This document shows positions 1 to 6,229 of a stretch of 6,350 nucleotides of DNA, in pieces. The notes beneath the pieces are model-generated. The model was not told the origin of the DNA, searched no databases, and worked only from the letters and a program-made list of their open reading frames with translations. The translations under genes and the position numbers were made by a program. Every line of letters starts with the position of its first letter. The first letter of the stretch is position 1. The stretch is from contig JAPLJM010000098.1 of the NCBI GenBank assembly GCA_026388595.1, forward strand, positions 1 to 6,350. Reading direction: 5' to 3'. The DNA comes from Deltaproteobacteria bacterium. GTDB lineage: Bacteria > Desulfobacterota > Syntrophia > Syntrophales > Fen-1087.

Positions 1-1086
1 GAGATGGTCCTCGATGAGGAGACGCGGGACTCTACGGAAGACTCCCTGGAGGTCCTGACAATCATCCTCCGGGAGCAGAGGGATCCGAAGAACTTTTCCA
101 TCATCCTCGATTTCCTGGTCGAAGAGTTCAGTTATGCCCTCGTCCAGGGCGAGTATTTCTTTGTCCTGAAATTTCTGGAGACCCTCGATGCCCTGCAGGC
201 GGAGATCCCGCCGGAGGAAACCTGGACCCTGCCGCTGCTCGATGATTTCCGGCGGAAGATCTCTGATCCGGAGGTGCTGGGTACCCTCGAACAGGCTTGG
301 CCAGAGTTCAGCGTCATGGAGGACGGCCGCCGGGAGGCTCTCCGCCAGGCCCTGCTCCGCTTCCCGGCGGACGTGGTCCTCACACTCGGCCCCATGCTGG
401 CGAAGACGGGCCTCCCCGCCGTCGAAAGATTACTGCGGGAAATCATCACGGTCCATGCCGGGCGGGACCAGCAGCCCCTGTTGCGCCTGCTGGACGGAGC
501 GGAGGAGCCTCTGATCCGGAAGCTCATCCCCCTGCTCCGGGAGATGGAAGGCCAGGCCGTTGCCGAGCTTTTGTTCGGGCTGACCCGCCACCCCTCGGAT
601 CCGGTTCGCAGGGACGCGATCCAAGCCCTCTTCTCGATGGATCAGGAGAATCTCCGGCGGCTCTTTCCTCTGATCGGAGATCCACAACCGTCCGTCCGCG
701 GCCTGATCCTTGGCCATCTGGGAATGAAGAGGAATCCGCTCGCCGAAGAGCTCCTCCTGAATTACCTCGAAAAGGGCCGGGTTCACATTAAAGACCGGCA
801 GCACATCCTGGCCTGCTACCGGGCGCTGGGCAGGTGCGGCTCGCCCCGTTCCCTCCCCTTCCTCCGGGACTCCCTCCTGAAACAGGACTGGAAAGCGTTT
901 CTGGGAATCGGTGACACCCTCCAGAGGCAGGGTGCGGCCCTGGCCCTGCTGGGAATGCCGGACGAAGCGGATGTTAAGACGGCGCTGGAGAGGGCTTCCC
1001 GGAGTCTCTTTTCCGGCGTACGGTCGTCGTACCGGCGCGCTGTCGAAGAAGAGGAGCGGAAGCGAAGAAGGGGGGGGCGCCGTTGA
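1..1086 (+). CDS. HEAT-repeat protein, probably 5'-truncated by the window edge
   Basis: The first ATG is at base 4, but the codon before it is also open and no ribosome binding site is visible, so the true start may lie upstream. The visible 360 residues are strongly alpha-helical and leucine-rich. From about residue 195 to 330 there are repeated helix pairs of HEAT type, for example around HPSDPVRRDAIQALF (about 198-212), DPQPSVRGLILGHLG and the helices after DRQHILACYRALG. Such repeats form a protein-binding scaffold, and no catalytic motif is seen. The C-terminus is a highly basic tail (EEEERKRRRGGRR). No signal peptide or membrane segment is visible, so a cytoplasmic location is likely. 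The stop overlaps the TTG start of the HD-GYP gene (1083-1086), so the two are probably co-translated and may act together; the partnership is inferred from position only. G+C is high, as in the next gene. Confidence 0.8.
   Translation, partial: EMVLDEETRDSTEDSLEVLTIILREQRDPKNFSIILDFLVEEFSYALVQGEYFFVLKFLETLDALQAEIPPEETWTLPLLDDFRRKISDPEVLGTLEQAWPEFSVMEDGRREALRQALLRFPADVVLTLGPMLAKTGLPAVERLLREIITVHAGRDQQPLLRLLDGAEEPLIRKLIPLLREMEGQAVAELLFGLTRHPSDPVRRDAIQALFSMDQENLRRLFPLIGDPQPSVRGLILGHLGMKRNPLAEELLLNYLEKGRVHIKDRQHILACYRALGRCGSPRSLPFLRDSLLKQDWKAFLGIGDTLQRQGAALALLGMPDEADVKTALERASRSLFSGVRSSYRRAVEEEERKRRRGGRR
1068..1073 (+). promoter_or_regulatory. Shine-Dalgarno-like site supporting a TTG start
   Basis: A purine tract (AAGAAG followed by a run of G, 1065-1077) precedes the TTG at 1083 by about 9 nt. 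The first in-frame ATG lies 35 codons further in, within sequence that looks like part of the N-terminal domain, so TTG is preferred. The site lies inside the end of the HEAT gene. Confidence 0.5.
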
Positions 1087-2510
1087 GTGCCGATTCGAGA
1101 AAAGAAAAGACCTTGGCCGGGGAGAACTTCTTCCGGACCCTGTTCCGTCTGCTCCAGACGGTCAAAATCCACCAGTCCGACCACCCCATGCTGCTCGATT
1201 GCGTGAAAGAGTTTGTGGGGGGCGTCCGTTCTTCGGGAGAGGAGGAGACCCTGACCCTGCAGGTCTCCCGCGGTCAGTTTTACCTGCAGGAGGAAAAACT
1301 CGTCTCCCGCGCGGAAAACCAGACTTTTATCCAGGAGATGCTGAACTATTTCCAGCAGCGATCCCTCCCGGGCCTCCGGTTTCACCAATCCGTCCGGGAG
1401 GCGTCCCCCGGGCAGATTGTGGCTTTCGCCCGCCTGCTCAACCAGGCGGAGCGCCAGGAGCAGCCCTTAATCTGGCTGCAGGAACAGCTTCGGGAGGAAG
1501 ACTGTCCCTGGATTGAGATCGTCCTCGAAGCGGACCCGGACCCCGCGCCGCAACCCTCGGAACGGGGGGAGATGGCGCGCAGCGCTTACTCGCACGCCCT
1601 GACCTCGATCCAGGAGGTGGCCGGGAAGCTGACCTCCCAGCAGCGGGCGGGGGTCCACAAGGCGAAGCGGATGATCCAGAACATGGTCGACCTCCTGAGC
1701 GAGGACGACTCGGTCCTCTTCGGCATGAGCACGATCCGCGACTACGACGACTACACCTACACGCACTCCGTCAACGTGGCGATTCTTTCGATGTGCATGG
1801 GGAAGAGGATCGGCCTCTCCCGGATCTCCCTGGAGCGGCTCGGCATCTGCGGGCTGTTCCACGACATCGGAAAGGTGGAGGTGCCTCATGACCTGATCAT
1901 CAAGCCGGGCAAGTTGACGGACGACGAGTACGAGCACATCAAGGAGCATTCGATCAACAGCGTCCGCCAGATCGTGAAGCTCAACGCCACCCGGGATCTC
2001 AAGGCCAAGATCCTTTTGCCACCCTTCGAGCACCACCTGAAGTACGACCTCTCCGGTTATCCCCAGACCAACCGGAAGAAGCCCATCAGCCTCTTCGGGC
2101 GGATCCTGACCATCACGGACATCTTCGACGCGATGACCTCGCCGCGGATCTACCGGCCGGTCGCCTTCAGCCCCGACCGGGTCCTGGCCATGATGCAGGA
2201 AGGGGCGGGGACGGACTTCGACCCCCTCCTCCTGAAGGTCTTCATCCAGATGCTCGGGGTCTATCCTGTCGGAACCCTCCTGCTGCTGGATACGGGGGAG
2301 ATGGGCCTGGTGGCGGGGGCTGCAGAGGACGGCGAGGTGGGACGGCCCCGGTTGGTCCTCCTGAAAGAGGCCGGAAATGGGACGTACCGGAAGGGGATGG
2401 CGGTGAATCTCTCGGAGCGCGACCCGCAGACGGGCATCTTCCGGAGGAACATCGCCAAAAGCCTCCACCCCTCGGCCTGTGGCATCCAGCCCGCGGATTT
2501 CCTGGTGTGA
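1083..2510 (+). CDS. HD-GYP domain protein, putative c-di-GMP phosphodiesterase with a divergent GYP motif
   Basis: A 475-residue cytoplasmic protein. Residues 1-150 form an N-terminal region without a named domain that I recognise; there is no receiver or PAS signature. Residues about 195-390 are an HD-GYP domain: THS (227-229), HDIGK (260-264), HIKEH (285-289), EHH (316-318), GYP (325-327) and DIFDA (346-350). The metal-binding His and Asp positions of the family are therefore present. HD-GYP enzymes hydrolyse c-di-GMP with a di- or tri-metal centre. The usual motif HHExxDGxGYP reads HHLKYDLSGYP here, with Leu at 319 in place of Glu and Leu at 323 in place of Gly, so activity and specificity are uncertain. 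A C-terminal segment from about 392 (YPVGTLLLL onward) looks like a small beta-rich extension. The gene overlaps the HEAT gene by 4 bp, and a 9-bp hairpin follows 29 bp after the stop. Confidence 0.9.
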   Translation: MSADSRKEKTLAGENFFRTLFRLLQTVKIHQSDHPMLLDCVKEFVGGVRSSGEEETLTLQVSRGQFYLQEEKLVSRAENQTFIQEMLNYFQQRSLPGLRFHQSVREASPGQIVAFARLLNQAERQEQPLIWLQEQLREEDCPWIEIVLEADPDPAPQPSERGEMARSAYSHALTSIQEVAGKLTSQQRAGVHKAKRMIQNMVDLLSEDDSVLFGMSTIRDYDDYTYTHSVNVAILSMCMGKRIGLSRISLERLGICGLFHDIGKVEVPHDLIIKPGKLTDDEYEHIKEHSINSVRQIVKLNATRDLKAKILLPPFEHHLKYDLSGYPQTNRKKPISLFGRILTITDIFDAMTSPRIYRPVAFSPDRVLAMMQEGAGTDFDPLLLKVFIQMLGVYPVGTLLLLDTGEMGLVAGAAEDGEVGRPRLVLLKEAGNGTYRKGMAVNLSERDPQTGIFRRNIAKSLHPSACGIQPADFLV

Positions 2511-2539
2511 TGGGGCGGGCCGCAGAACCACCGTGGATG

Positions 2540-2566
2540 GCTTCGTTCCGGATTGGAGAACGAAGC
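2540..2566 (+). terminator. Perfect 9-bp hairpin after the HD-GYP gene, possible terminator
   Basis: GCTTCGTTC (2540-2548) and GAACGAAGC (2558-2566) are exact reverse complements with a 9-nt loop. The hairpin starts 29 bp after the HD-GYP stop. It is followed by GGGG and a pyrimidine-rich stretch rather than an immediate T-run, so it is not a textbook intrinsic terminator; it could also be an mRNA-stabilising structure. Confidence 0.45.
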
Positions 2567-2572
2567 GGGGCG

Positions 2573-2601
2573 TTGCTTCTCTTATTTCAAGCGTTTATGG
2601 T
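2573..2601 (+). promoter_or_regulatory. Weak sigma70-like promoter for the PilZ gene
   Basis: TTGCTT (2573-2578) and TATGGT (2596-2601) are separated by 17 bp, 32 bp before the ATG at 2634. Match to consensus is modest (3/6 and 4/6). The position, after the hairpin and before a T8 tract (2611-2618) and a GAGGG ribosome binding site (2621-2625), supports independent expression of the PilZ gene. Confidence 0.3.
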
Positions 2602-2633
2602 AGTATAGACTTTTTTTTACGAGGGCGTGAAAA

Positions 2634-3113
2634 ATGACTGCAAAAACCGTATTCCCCGATGCACAGGGCATGATCTATCTGCTTTGTCCTTTCTGCAATG
2701 CCAGTACCTTAGAACCAGGGAAATCGTTCCCGATTCATAAATCAGTACAGATAAACTGTCCCTGTGGAAAAAGCTATGAACTCATCGTCGAACACAGAAA
2801 GGATTTCCGGAAGAAAACCTCTCTGTCGGGCATCTATTGGAAGAAAACGTCTCCCGATGTTTTCCAGAATGGGACGGTCTCCGATCTTACGCTCAATGGT
2901 TGCTGTTTGCTCGCACCCGACAGACATGCCCTTCATCTAGGCGAACACATACAACTGGTCTTCCGATTGGATAACCCGAAGCGCACCAAGATTGAGCGGG
3001 AAGCCGTGGTTCGCAGGATAAAAGAGAACATCGTAGGTTGCCAATTTATAGGCACACCCGCCTTTGATCCTGAACTTGGGTTCTATGTACAAGATTTCAG
3101 GGTGCCAAAATAA
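2634..3113 (+). CDS. PilZ-domain protein with N-terminal Cys4 zinc-ribbon-like module
   Basis: A 159-residue soluble protein with no signal peptide. The N-terminal module has CPFC (C18, C21) and CPCG (C42, C44), a likely zinc ribbon. The PilZ signature follows: RKDFR (residues 55-59) fits the RxxxR c-di-GMP-binding motif, and DLTLNG (84-89) fits [DN]x[ST]xxG. The rest, through about residue 155, alternates in a beta-barrel-like way. PilZ domains bind c-di-GMP and pass the signal to a partner; the zinc ribbon could provide protein or nucleic-acid contact, and the target is unknown. GAGGG at 2621-2625 is 8 nt before the ATG. Base composition differs from its neighbours: 28/60 G+C at 2641-2700 against 38/60 at 1681-1740 in the HD-GYP gene. 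It converges with tupC across 108 bp (3114-3221), where I see no convincing terminator. Confidence 0.88.
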   Translation: MTAKTVFPDAQGMIYLLCPFCNASTLEPGKSFPIHKSVQINCPCGKSYELIVEHRKDFRKKTSLSGIYWKKTSPDVFQNGTVSDLTLNGCCLLAPDRHALHLGEHIQLVFRLDNPKRTKIEREAVVRRIKENIVGCQFIGTPAFDPELGFYVQDFRVPK

Positions 3114-3221
3114 CGCTTATCAAGACAACAAGGTATTCGTATGCCCGGCCTGAAGGGAGGAATAGCCATCGTCATCGTGCCTTGGCATGCAAGCAGATAG
3201 CGCTTTGACTTAGAATGGGAA

Positions 3222-4313
3222 TTACTTCCGGATCAGGTGCACGGCAGTGGCCTTGAACGAGGCGAAGATGGATTGGCCCTCCTGAAGGGTCAGGTTTTCC
3301 ACGGAGGGGACCGTCACATAGGCGGTGAGAAAAAAGCCGCAGTCCAGACTGACCTTGCAGAACAGACCCATCGGCGCGATTCTGACGATTTTCCCCTCAA
3401 AGTTATTCCTGGCGCTGACACCCTCCTGAGATGCACCCGTGGAGAGCGTCACCTGCTCCGGACGGATGCAGCAGACAACCCTGTCCCCGGTTTTCATGGC
3501 GCCCACCGCTTCAATATCCCCGCCTGGAACGTGAACGATGACTGTCCCGGAGCCTGCCTTGACAATCTCACCGCTGAGAATGGTTTCCACCCCGACGAAA
3601 GAAGCGACAAATTCATCCCGGGGTTGGTTCATGATCGCTTCAGGGGCGCCGATCTGGACGATTCCGCCCTCTCTCATAACAGCAACCCGATCGGACAGGC
3701 GCAATGCTTCGTTGCGGTCATGGGTTGCCATGACCGCCGTCGTTCCGGTTTCTCGAAGAATCCGCTGGAGGTCGTCGATCAGGCCGTCCCGGGTGGGTGG
3801 ATCGAGGGAGGAAAAGGGCTCATCCAGGAAGATGATCTCCGGCTGGATGGCAAAGGCCCGGGCCAGACTTGTGCGCTGGGCCTCCCCCCCGGACAGCTTC
3901 CGGGCATGGCGACCCGACAGATGTCCGATTCCGAAACGCTCCAGGCACGCCGGAACGATTTTAAGTATATCGGCATGGCTCAGGTTGCGAAGTTTCAGGC
4001 CGGCAGCCACATTGTCGCGGACGGTCGCGTCGAAGAGGAGGGGTTCCTGAAAGACCATGGCGGTTTTCCGCCGGTACGCGAGGGCGCTGTTGCCGGAAGC
4101 AACGGTTGCTCCCCTGAAGTGCAGCGTTCCCTGACGCCGGGGCAGAAGGCAGGCAAGAACGAGGAGCAGGCTGGATTTTCCCGCCCCGTTCGGGCCGATG
4201 AGCGAAAGGACCTCTCCTTCCCGGATGTCCAGCGCCGGGATGTCCAGGACGCCGACGCCTCCCCTTTTGACCTGGAGGTCCCTGATATCCAGAATAGGAA
4301 CGGTCGTGTTCAT
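3222..4313 (-). CDS. tupC: Tungstate/molybdate ABC transporter ATP-binding protein
   Basis: A 363-residue cytoplasmic ATPase that would energise oxyanion import through the permease encoded just upstream. In order: Walker A GPNGAGKS (40-47), Q-loop Gln89 in VFQEP, signature LSGGE (140-144), Walker B IIFLDE (160-165), and H-loop His198 in THD. After about residue 235 comes a C-terminal regulatory region; its last about 70 residues (SARNNFEGKI to the end, with FKATAVHLI) resemble the TOBE/Mop-type oxyanion-binding fold of ModC-like ATPases. That fold in related importers can bind molybdate or tungstate for feedback control. The start overlaps the tupB stop in ATGA (4310-4313), with AGAGG as ribosome binding site (4319-4323). 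The tungstate assignment rests mostly on the TupB-like partner; a molybdate (ModC/WtpC) assignment is the alternative. Confidence 0.85.
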   Translation of the reverse strand: MNTTVPILDIRDLQVKRGGVGVLDIPALDIREGEVLSLIGPNGAGKSSLLLVLACLLPRRQGTLHFRGATVASGNSALAYRRKTAMVFQEPLLFDATVRDNVAAGLKLRNLSHADILKIVPACLERFGIGHLSGRHARKLSGGEAQRTSLARAFAIQPEIIFLDEPFSSLDPPTRDGLIDDLQRILRETGTTAVMATHDRNEALRLSDRVAVMREGGIVQIGAPEAIMNQPRDEFVASFVGVETILSGEIVKAGSGTVIVHVPGGDIEAVGAMKTGDRVVCCIRPEQVTLSTGASQEGVSARNNFEGKIVRIAPMGLFCKVSLDCGFFLTAYVTVPSVENLTLQEGQSIFASFKATAVHLIRK

Positions 4314-5008
4314 CGCGGCCTCTGTCGCTGCTGGATCTGGGTCAAGATGGCGTTGATCATGAAAGCCAAAAGGAGCAGGATTATCCCCAGAGCGATGGCG
4401 ACATCGAAATTGCCCTTGCCCGTTTCCATGACCGTGGCGGTCGTCAGAACGCGGGTGTAGCCCTTGATGTTGCCGCCGACCATGATGGAGGCGCCCACTT
4501 CAGAGATGACACCGCCGAAGCCCGCCATGACGGCGGCCAAAAGCGGCAATCGGGCTTCTTTCATGAGCATCCAGACCATCTGCAGGCGCGTCGCCCCCAG
4601 AGCCAGGATCTGGAGGCGCAGATTCCTCGGCAGGTGCTGGATGGCCGCCAGGGTAATGCCCATGACAATGGGCGTGGCGATTATCGCCTGGGCAATGACA
4701 ATGGCCGTGGGTGTGTAGAGGATTTCCAGGAAACCGAAGGGACCGTTCCGCCAGAGAAAAATCGATACGAAAAGCCCCACGACGACGGGCGGCAGCCCCA
4801 TGCCCGTGTTGATGAGGCTGATCACGATCCGCTTGCCCGGAAAGTCGATCAGCGCGACGACCGTGCCGACAGACATGCCGGCAAACAGGCTGATCAGGGT
4901 GGCCGCCCCGGAAACCGCCAGGGACAGGCAGGTGATGCCCAAAACTTCCGGGTCCAGGCTGATTAAAAGGGAGAAGGCCTTGACAATGCCTTCAACAATC
5001 AAGTCCAT
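4310..5008 (-). CDS. tupB: Tungstate ABC transporter permease
   Basis: A 232-residue integral membrane protein with about five hydrophobic segments (roughly residues 22-54, 62-86, 98-120, 152-176, 200-222). A conserved GLPPVVVGL stretch lies near residue 71. The cytoplasmic EAA-type loop lies around 130-155 (ALGATRLQ...EARLPLL). The later block ISEVGASIMVGGNIKG followed by TRVLTTATVMET is characteristic, from memory, of TupB/WtpB permeases. It would form the channel for tungstate (possibly molybdate) delivered by a periplasmic binding protein, but no intact tupA lies beside it. The ATG at 5008 lacks a clear Shine-Dalgarno site; an upstream frame ends 4 nt before it, which suggests translation was or is coupled. 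It is in an operon with tupC (4-bp overlap). Confidence 0.86.
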   Translation of the reverse strand: MDLIVEGIVKAFSLLISLDPEVLGITCLSLAVSGAATLISLFAGMSVGTVVALIDFPGKRIVISLINTGMGLPPVVVGLFVSIFLWRNGPFGFLEILYTPTAIVIAQAIIATPIVMGITLAAIQHLPRNLRLQILALGATRLQMVWMLMKEARLPLLAAVMAGFGGVISEVGASIMVGGNIKGYTRVLTTATVMETGKGNFDVAIALGIILLLLAFMINAILTQIQQRQRPR

Positions 5009-5011
5009 CGT

Positions 5012-5123
5012 TTATTTACCCGGGGATTCTTCTTTCTTCCCGGCACAGCAGGGATTGATCCCGCCCACCGTCAGCGACAGCGATGGGACAAGGGCGGTGC
5101 AATAACGGATTCCTTTTTTTCAT
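5012..5123 (-). pseudogene. Possible tupA remnant (frameshifted signal-peptide-like stub)
   Basis: Between the regulator stop and tupB, an ATG (5121-5123) sits behind GGAGAG, 15 nt after the regulator's stop. As written it encodes a 35-residue ORF ending at 5016 with unremarkable sequence (MKKRNPLLHRPC...). Seven A follow the ATG. Skipping one A gives a different frame, starting MKKGIRYC, then a hydrophobic stretch with ALVPSLSLTVGG, then CCAGKKEESPGK and a stop at 5012. That is the shape of a secretion signal or lipoprotein leader, though it lacks a good lipobox. tupA, encoding the periplasmic binding protein, normally precedes tupB, so this may be all that is left of tupA after a frameshift and internal deletion. 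Alternatives are a genuine leader peptide for tupB or chance. Confidence 0.38.
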
Positions 5124-5138
5124 GACGTCTCTCCATGC

Positions 5139-6059
5139 TCAACAGACGGCGTGCAAGACCCGGCCTGCATGTTTAAAGTCGTAACCACCGAGTTTATCCA
5201 CCTTTTTCTGGAATATCTCACTTTGCAGTCCCTCGAGAAAAGCCTGCACCCCTTTGACAAAAAAGGTGGCCTGAGCAAGGATCATGTCGAAGCTCTCCGT
5301 GGTCAGGGGGATAAAGTCAAGCCCCAGGAGTCTGGCCACGGCGGCAGAGGCGATGCCCGTATCCGCTTCTCCGGAAAGGATGGCGAGCCCCACTTCCATG
5401 TGGGTAAAGACCTCCAGGTCATAACCGGGCAGGACTTCCGCTGCCAGGCCGGCTTTTTGCAGGTAGTGATCCAGCAGAATGCGGGTGCCGGCGCCGGACT
5501 GGCGGTTCACAATGCGGGGCTTCCGACCGATGACGTCATCGAATCCAAGGATGTGCAAAGGATTTCCCTTCAGGACCAGTAAACCAAGCTCCCGATTGAA
5601 AAGGTGAACCGCCACGCCTTTAAGCTGTTCGAGGTAAGGGGACAAGACCGCCGGTGTATTATACAGGCCGCTGGCAGGATCGAGGAGATGGGACCAGGCA
5701 ACGTCCGTGTATCCACGGCCCAAAGCCTTCAGACCATCCGTGCTTCCCGTGCTGGCCGTAAAGATATAGAAATCGGGATGGGAAGACTTCAGGGTCGTCA
5801 GCAGCATATCGAGGATGGGGTCGTTGCTCCCCGCCGCCAGCAGCGCCCCTTCAATCCGGGCGCCCTTTTGCCTGGCCTCATGGAGTCCCGCCCCGGCCTG
5901 GCTTTCTATCCACTCATCGATGATCTTTTTCGGGAAGATCCACTTCCCCGTGGCCCGTGTGGCAGGGATCCGGCCCGACTTGATCAGGGCGTAAACCTGC
6001 TTCTCGTGGATGTCCAGGTAGCTGGCCACTTCTTTTGTATTCATCAACTCGACGGACAT
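5139..6059 (-). CDS. HTH (excisionase/MerR-like) regulator fused to a PBP-like oxyanion-binding domain
   Basis: 306 residues from the chosen ATG at 6059, which has AAGGAGG 7 nt upstream; a longer frame to 6116 exists but lacks such a site and would overlap the promoter. Residues 6-53 form an HTH_17/excisionase-type DNA-binding domain (TKEVASYLDIHEKQVYALIK, then GRIPATRATGKW). After a short linker, residues about 70-295 match the COG1910/PBP_like type of domain: TGSTDGL (104-110), DVAWSHLLDP (119-128) and NRQSGAGTR (185-193). Such domains resemble periplasmic molybdate-binding proteins, but no signal peptide is present, so this copy is cytoplasmic. With tupB and tupC directly downstream, it is most simply a one-component sensor of tungstate or molybdate controlling the operon and probably itself; this role is inferred. 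It differs from ModE (winged helix plus TOBE). The substrate could be another anion. Confidence 0.87.
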   Translation of the reverse strand: MSVELMNTKEVASYLDIHEKQVYALIKSGRIPATRATGKWIFPKKIIDEWIESQAGAGLHEARQKGARIEGALLAAGSNDPILDMLLTTLKSSHPDFYIFTASTGSTDGLKALGRGYTDVAWSHLLDPASGLYNTPAVLSPYLEQLKGVAVHLFNRELGLLVLKGNPLHILGFDDVIGRKPRIVNRQSGAGTRILLDHYLQKAGLAAEVLPGYDLEVFTHMEVGLAILSGEADTGIASAAVARLLGLDFIPLTTESFDMILAQATFFVKGVQAFLEGLQSEIFQKKVDKLGGYDFKHAGRVLHAVC

Positions 6060-6066
6060 ATCAGCG

Positions 6067-6073
6067 CCTCCTT
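6067..6073 (-). promoter_or_regulatory. Ribosome binding site fixing the regulator start
   Basis: AAGGAGG on the minus strand, 7 nt before the ATG at 6057-6059. It decides for this start over the more upstream in-frame ATG at 6116. Confidence 0.8.
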
Positions 6074-6087
6074 GATTTCCAGGGGCT

Positions 6088-6116
6088 TCTATACAGGACC
6101 AGCAAATATTTCTCAA
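6088..6116 (-). promoter_or_regulatory. Leftward sigma70-like promoter for the regulator-tupBC operon
   Basis: On the minus strand TTGAGA (6116-6111) and TATAGA (6093-6088) are separated by exactly 17 bp. This would place the transcript start near 6081, about 22 nt before the ATG. The -35 box lies within an inverted repeat (6104-6126), a plausible operator. No separate promoter is evident just before tupB, so this may drive the whole operon. Confidence 0.6.
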
Positions 6117-6126
6117 GAGAATATTT
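6104..6126. repeat. AT-rich inverted repeat over the -35 box, candidate operator
   Basis: AAATATT (6104-6110) and AATATTT (6120-6126) are exact reverse complements with a 9-bp spacer. The spacer region itself contains TCTC and GAGA around AA. It covers the -35 box of the leftward promoter, where a bound repressor would block RNA polymerase. Autoregulation by the HTH protein is inferred. AT-rich palindromes can occur by chance. Confidence 0.45.
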
Positions 6127-6135
6127 ACTAAAAGC

Positions 6136-6153
6136 TACTTATTATTACTTATT
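6136..6153. repeat. 10-bp-spaced direct repeats between the divergent promoters
   Basis: TACTTATT occurs at 6136-6143 and 6146-6153, a period of 10 bp, or about one helical turn. A related TACTAAAA lies at 6127-6134. They sit between the leftward -35 box and the rightward -35 box, so they could be activator sites for either direction or an AT-rich UP-like element. Confidence 0.35.
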
Positions 6154-6172
6154 TACACCATCTGCATTTTCC

Positions 6173-6202
6173 TTGACAACGATCCACGGTCTCTATTATA
6201 AA
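6173..6202 (+). promoter_or_regulatory. Strong rightward sigma70-like promoter feeding the riboswitch
   Basis: A perfect TTGACA (6173-6178) is followed after 18 bp by TATAAA (6197-6202); an alternative -10 is TATTAT (6194-6199) with 15 bp spacing. Transcription would begin near 6209, about 20 nt before the riboswitch. It reads away from the tup operon toward a gene beyond the window. Confidence 0.7.
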
Positions 6203-6229
6203 AGGTCCTAGAAAAAATTATTTAAACAT

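Noticed and set aside
1467..2531. 354-codon open frame on the - strand
   Set aside because: It lies opposite the HD-GYP domain in G+C-rich DNA; the translation is low-complexity in D, H, R and V, without motifs.
2611..2618. T8 tract as the tail of an intrinsic terminator
   Set aside because: No stem immediately precedes it; the 9-bp hairpin ends 44 bp upstream, and the tract lies just before the PilZ ribosome binding site.
3178..3195. Small bulged hairpin between the convergent PilZ and tupC genes
   Set aside because: Only about 4 continuous base pairs and no T-run on either strand; not enough for a terminator call.
3237..4460. 407-codon open frame on the + strand
   Set aside because: It is antisense to tupC and the end of tupB, whose motifs are unmistakable; its translation shows no domain and is a by-product of codon bias.
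5139..6116. Longer form of the regulator starting at 6116
   Set aside because: The extra 19 residues lack a ribosome binding site and cover the promoter -10; the ATG at 6059 has AAGGAGG at ideal spacing.
5151..6131. Two + strand open frames of 143 and 175 codons
   Set aside because: Both are opposite the HTH-PBP regulator, without a ribosome binding site or recognisable domains.
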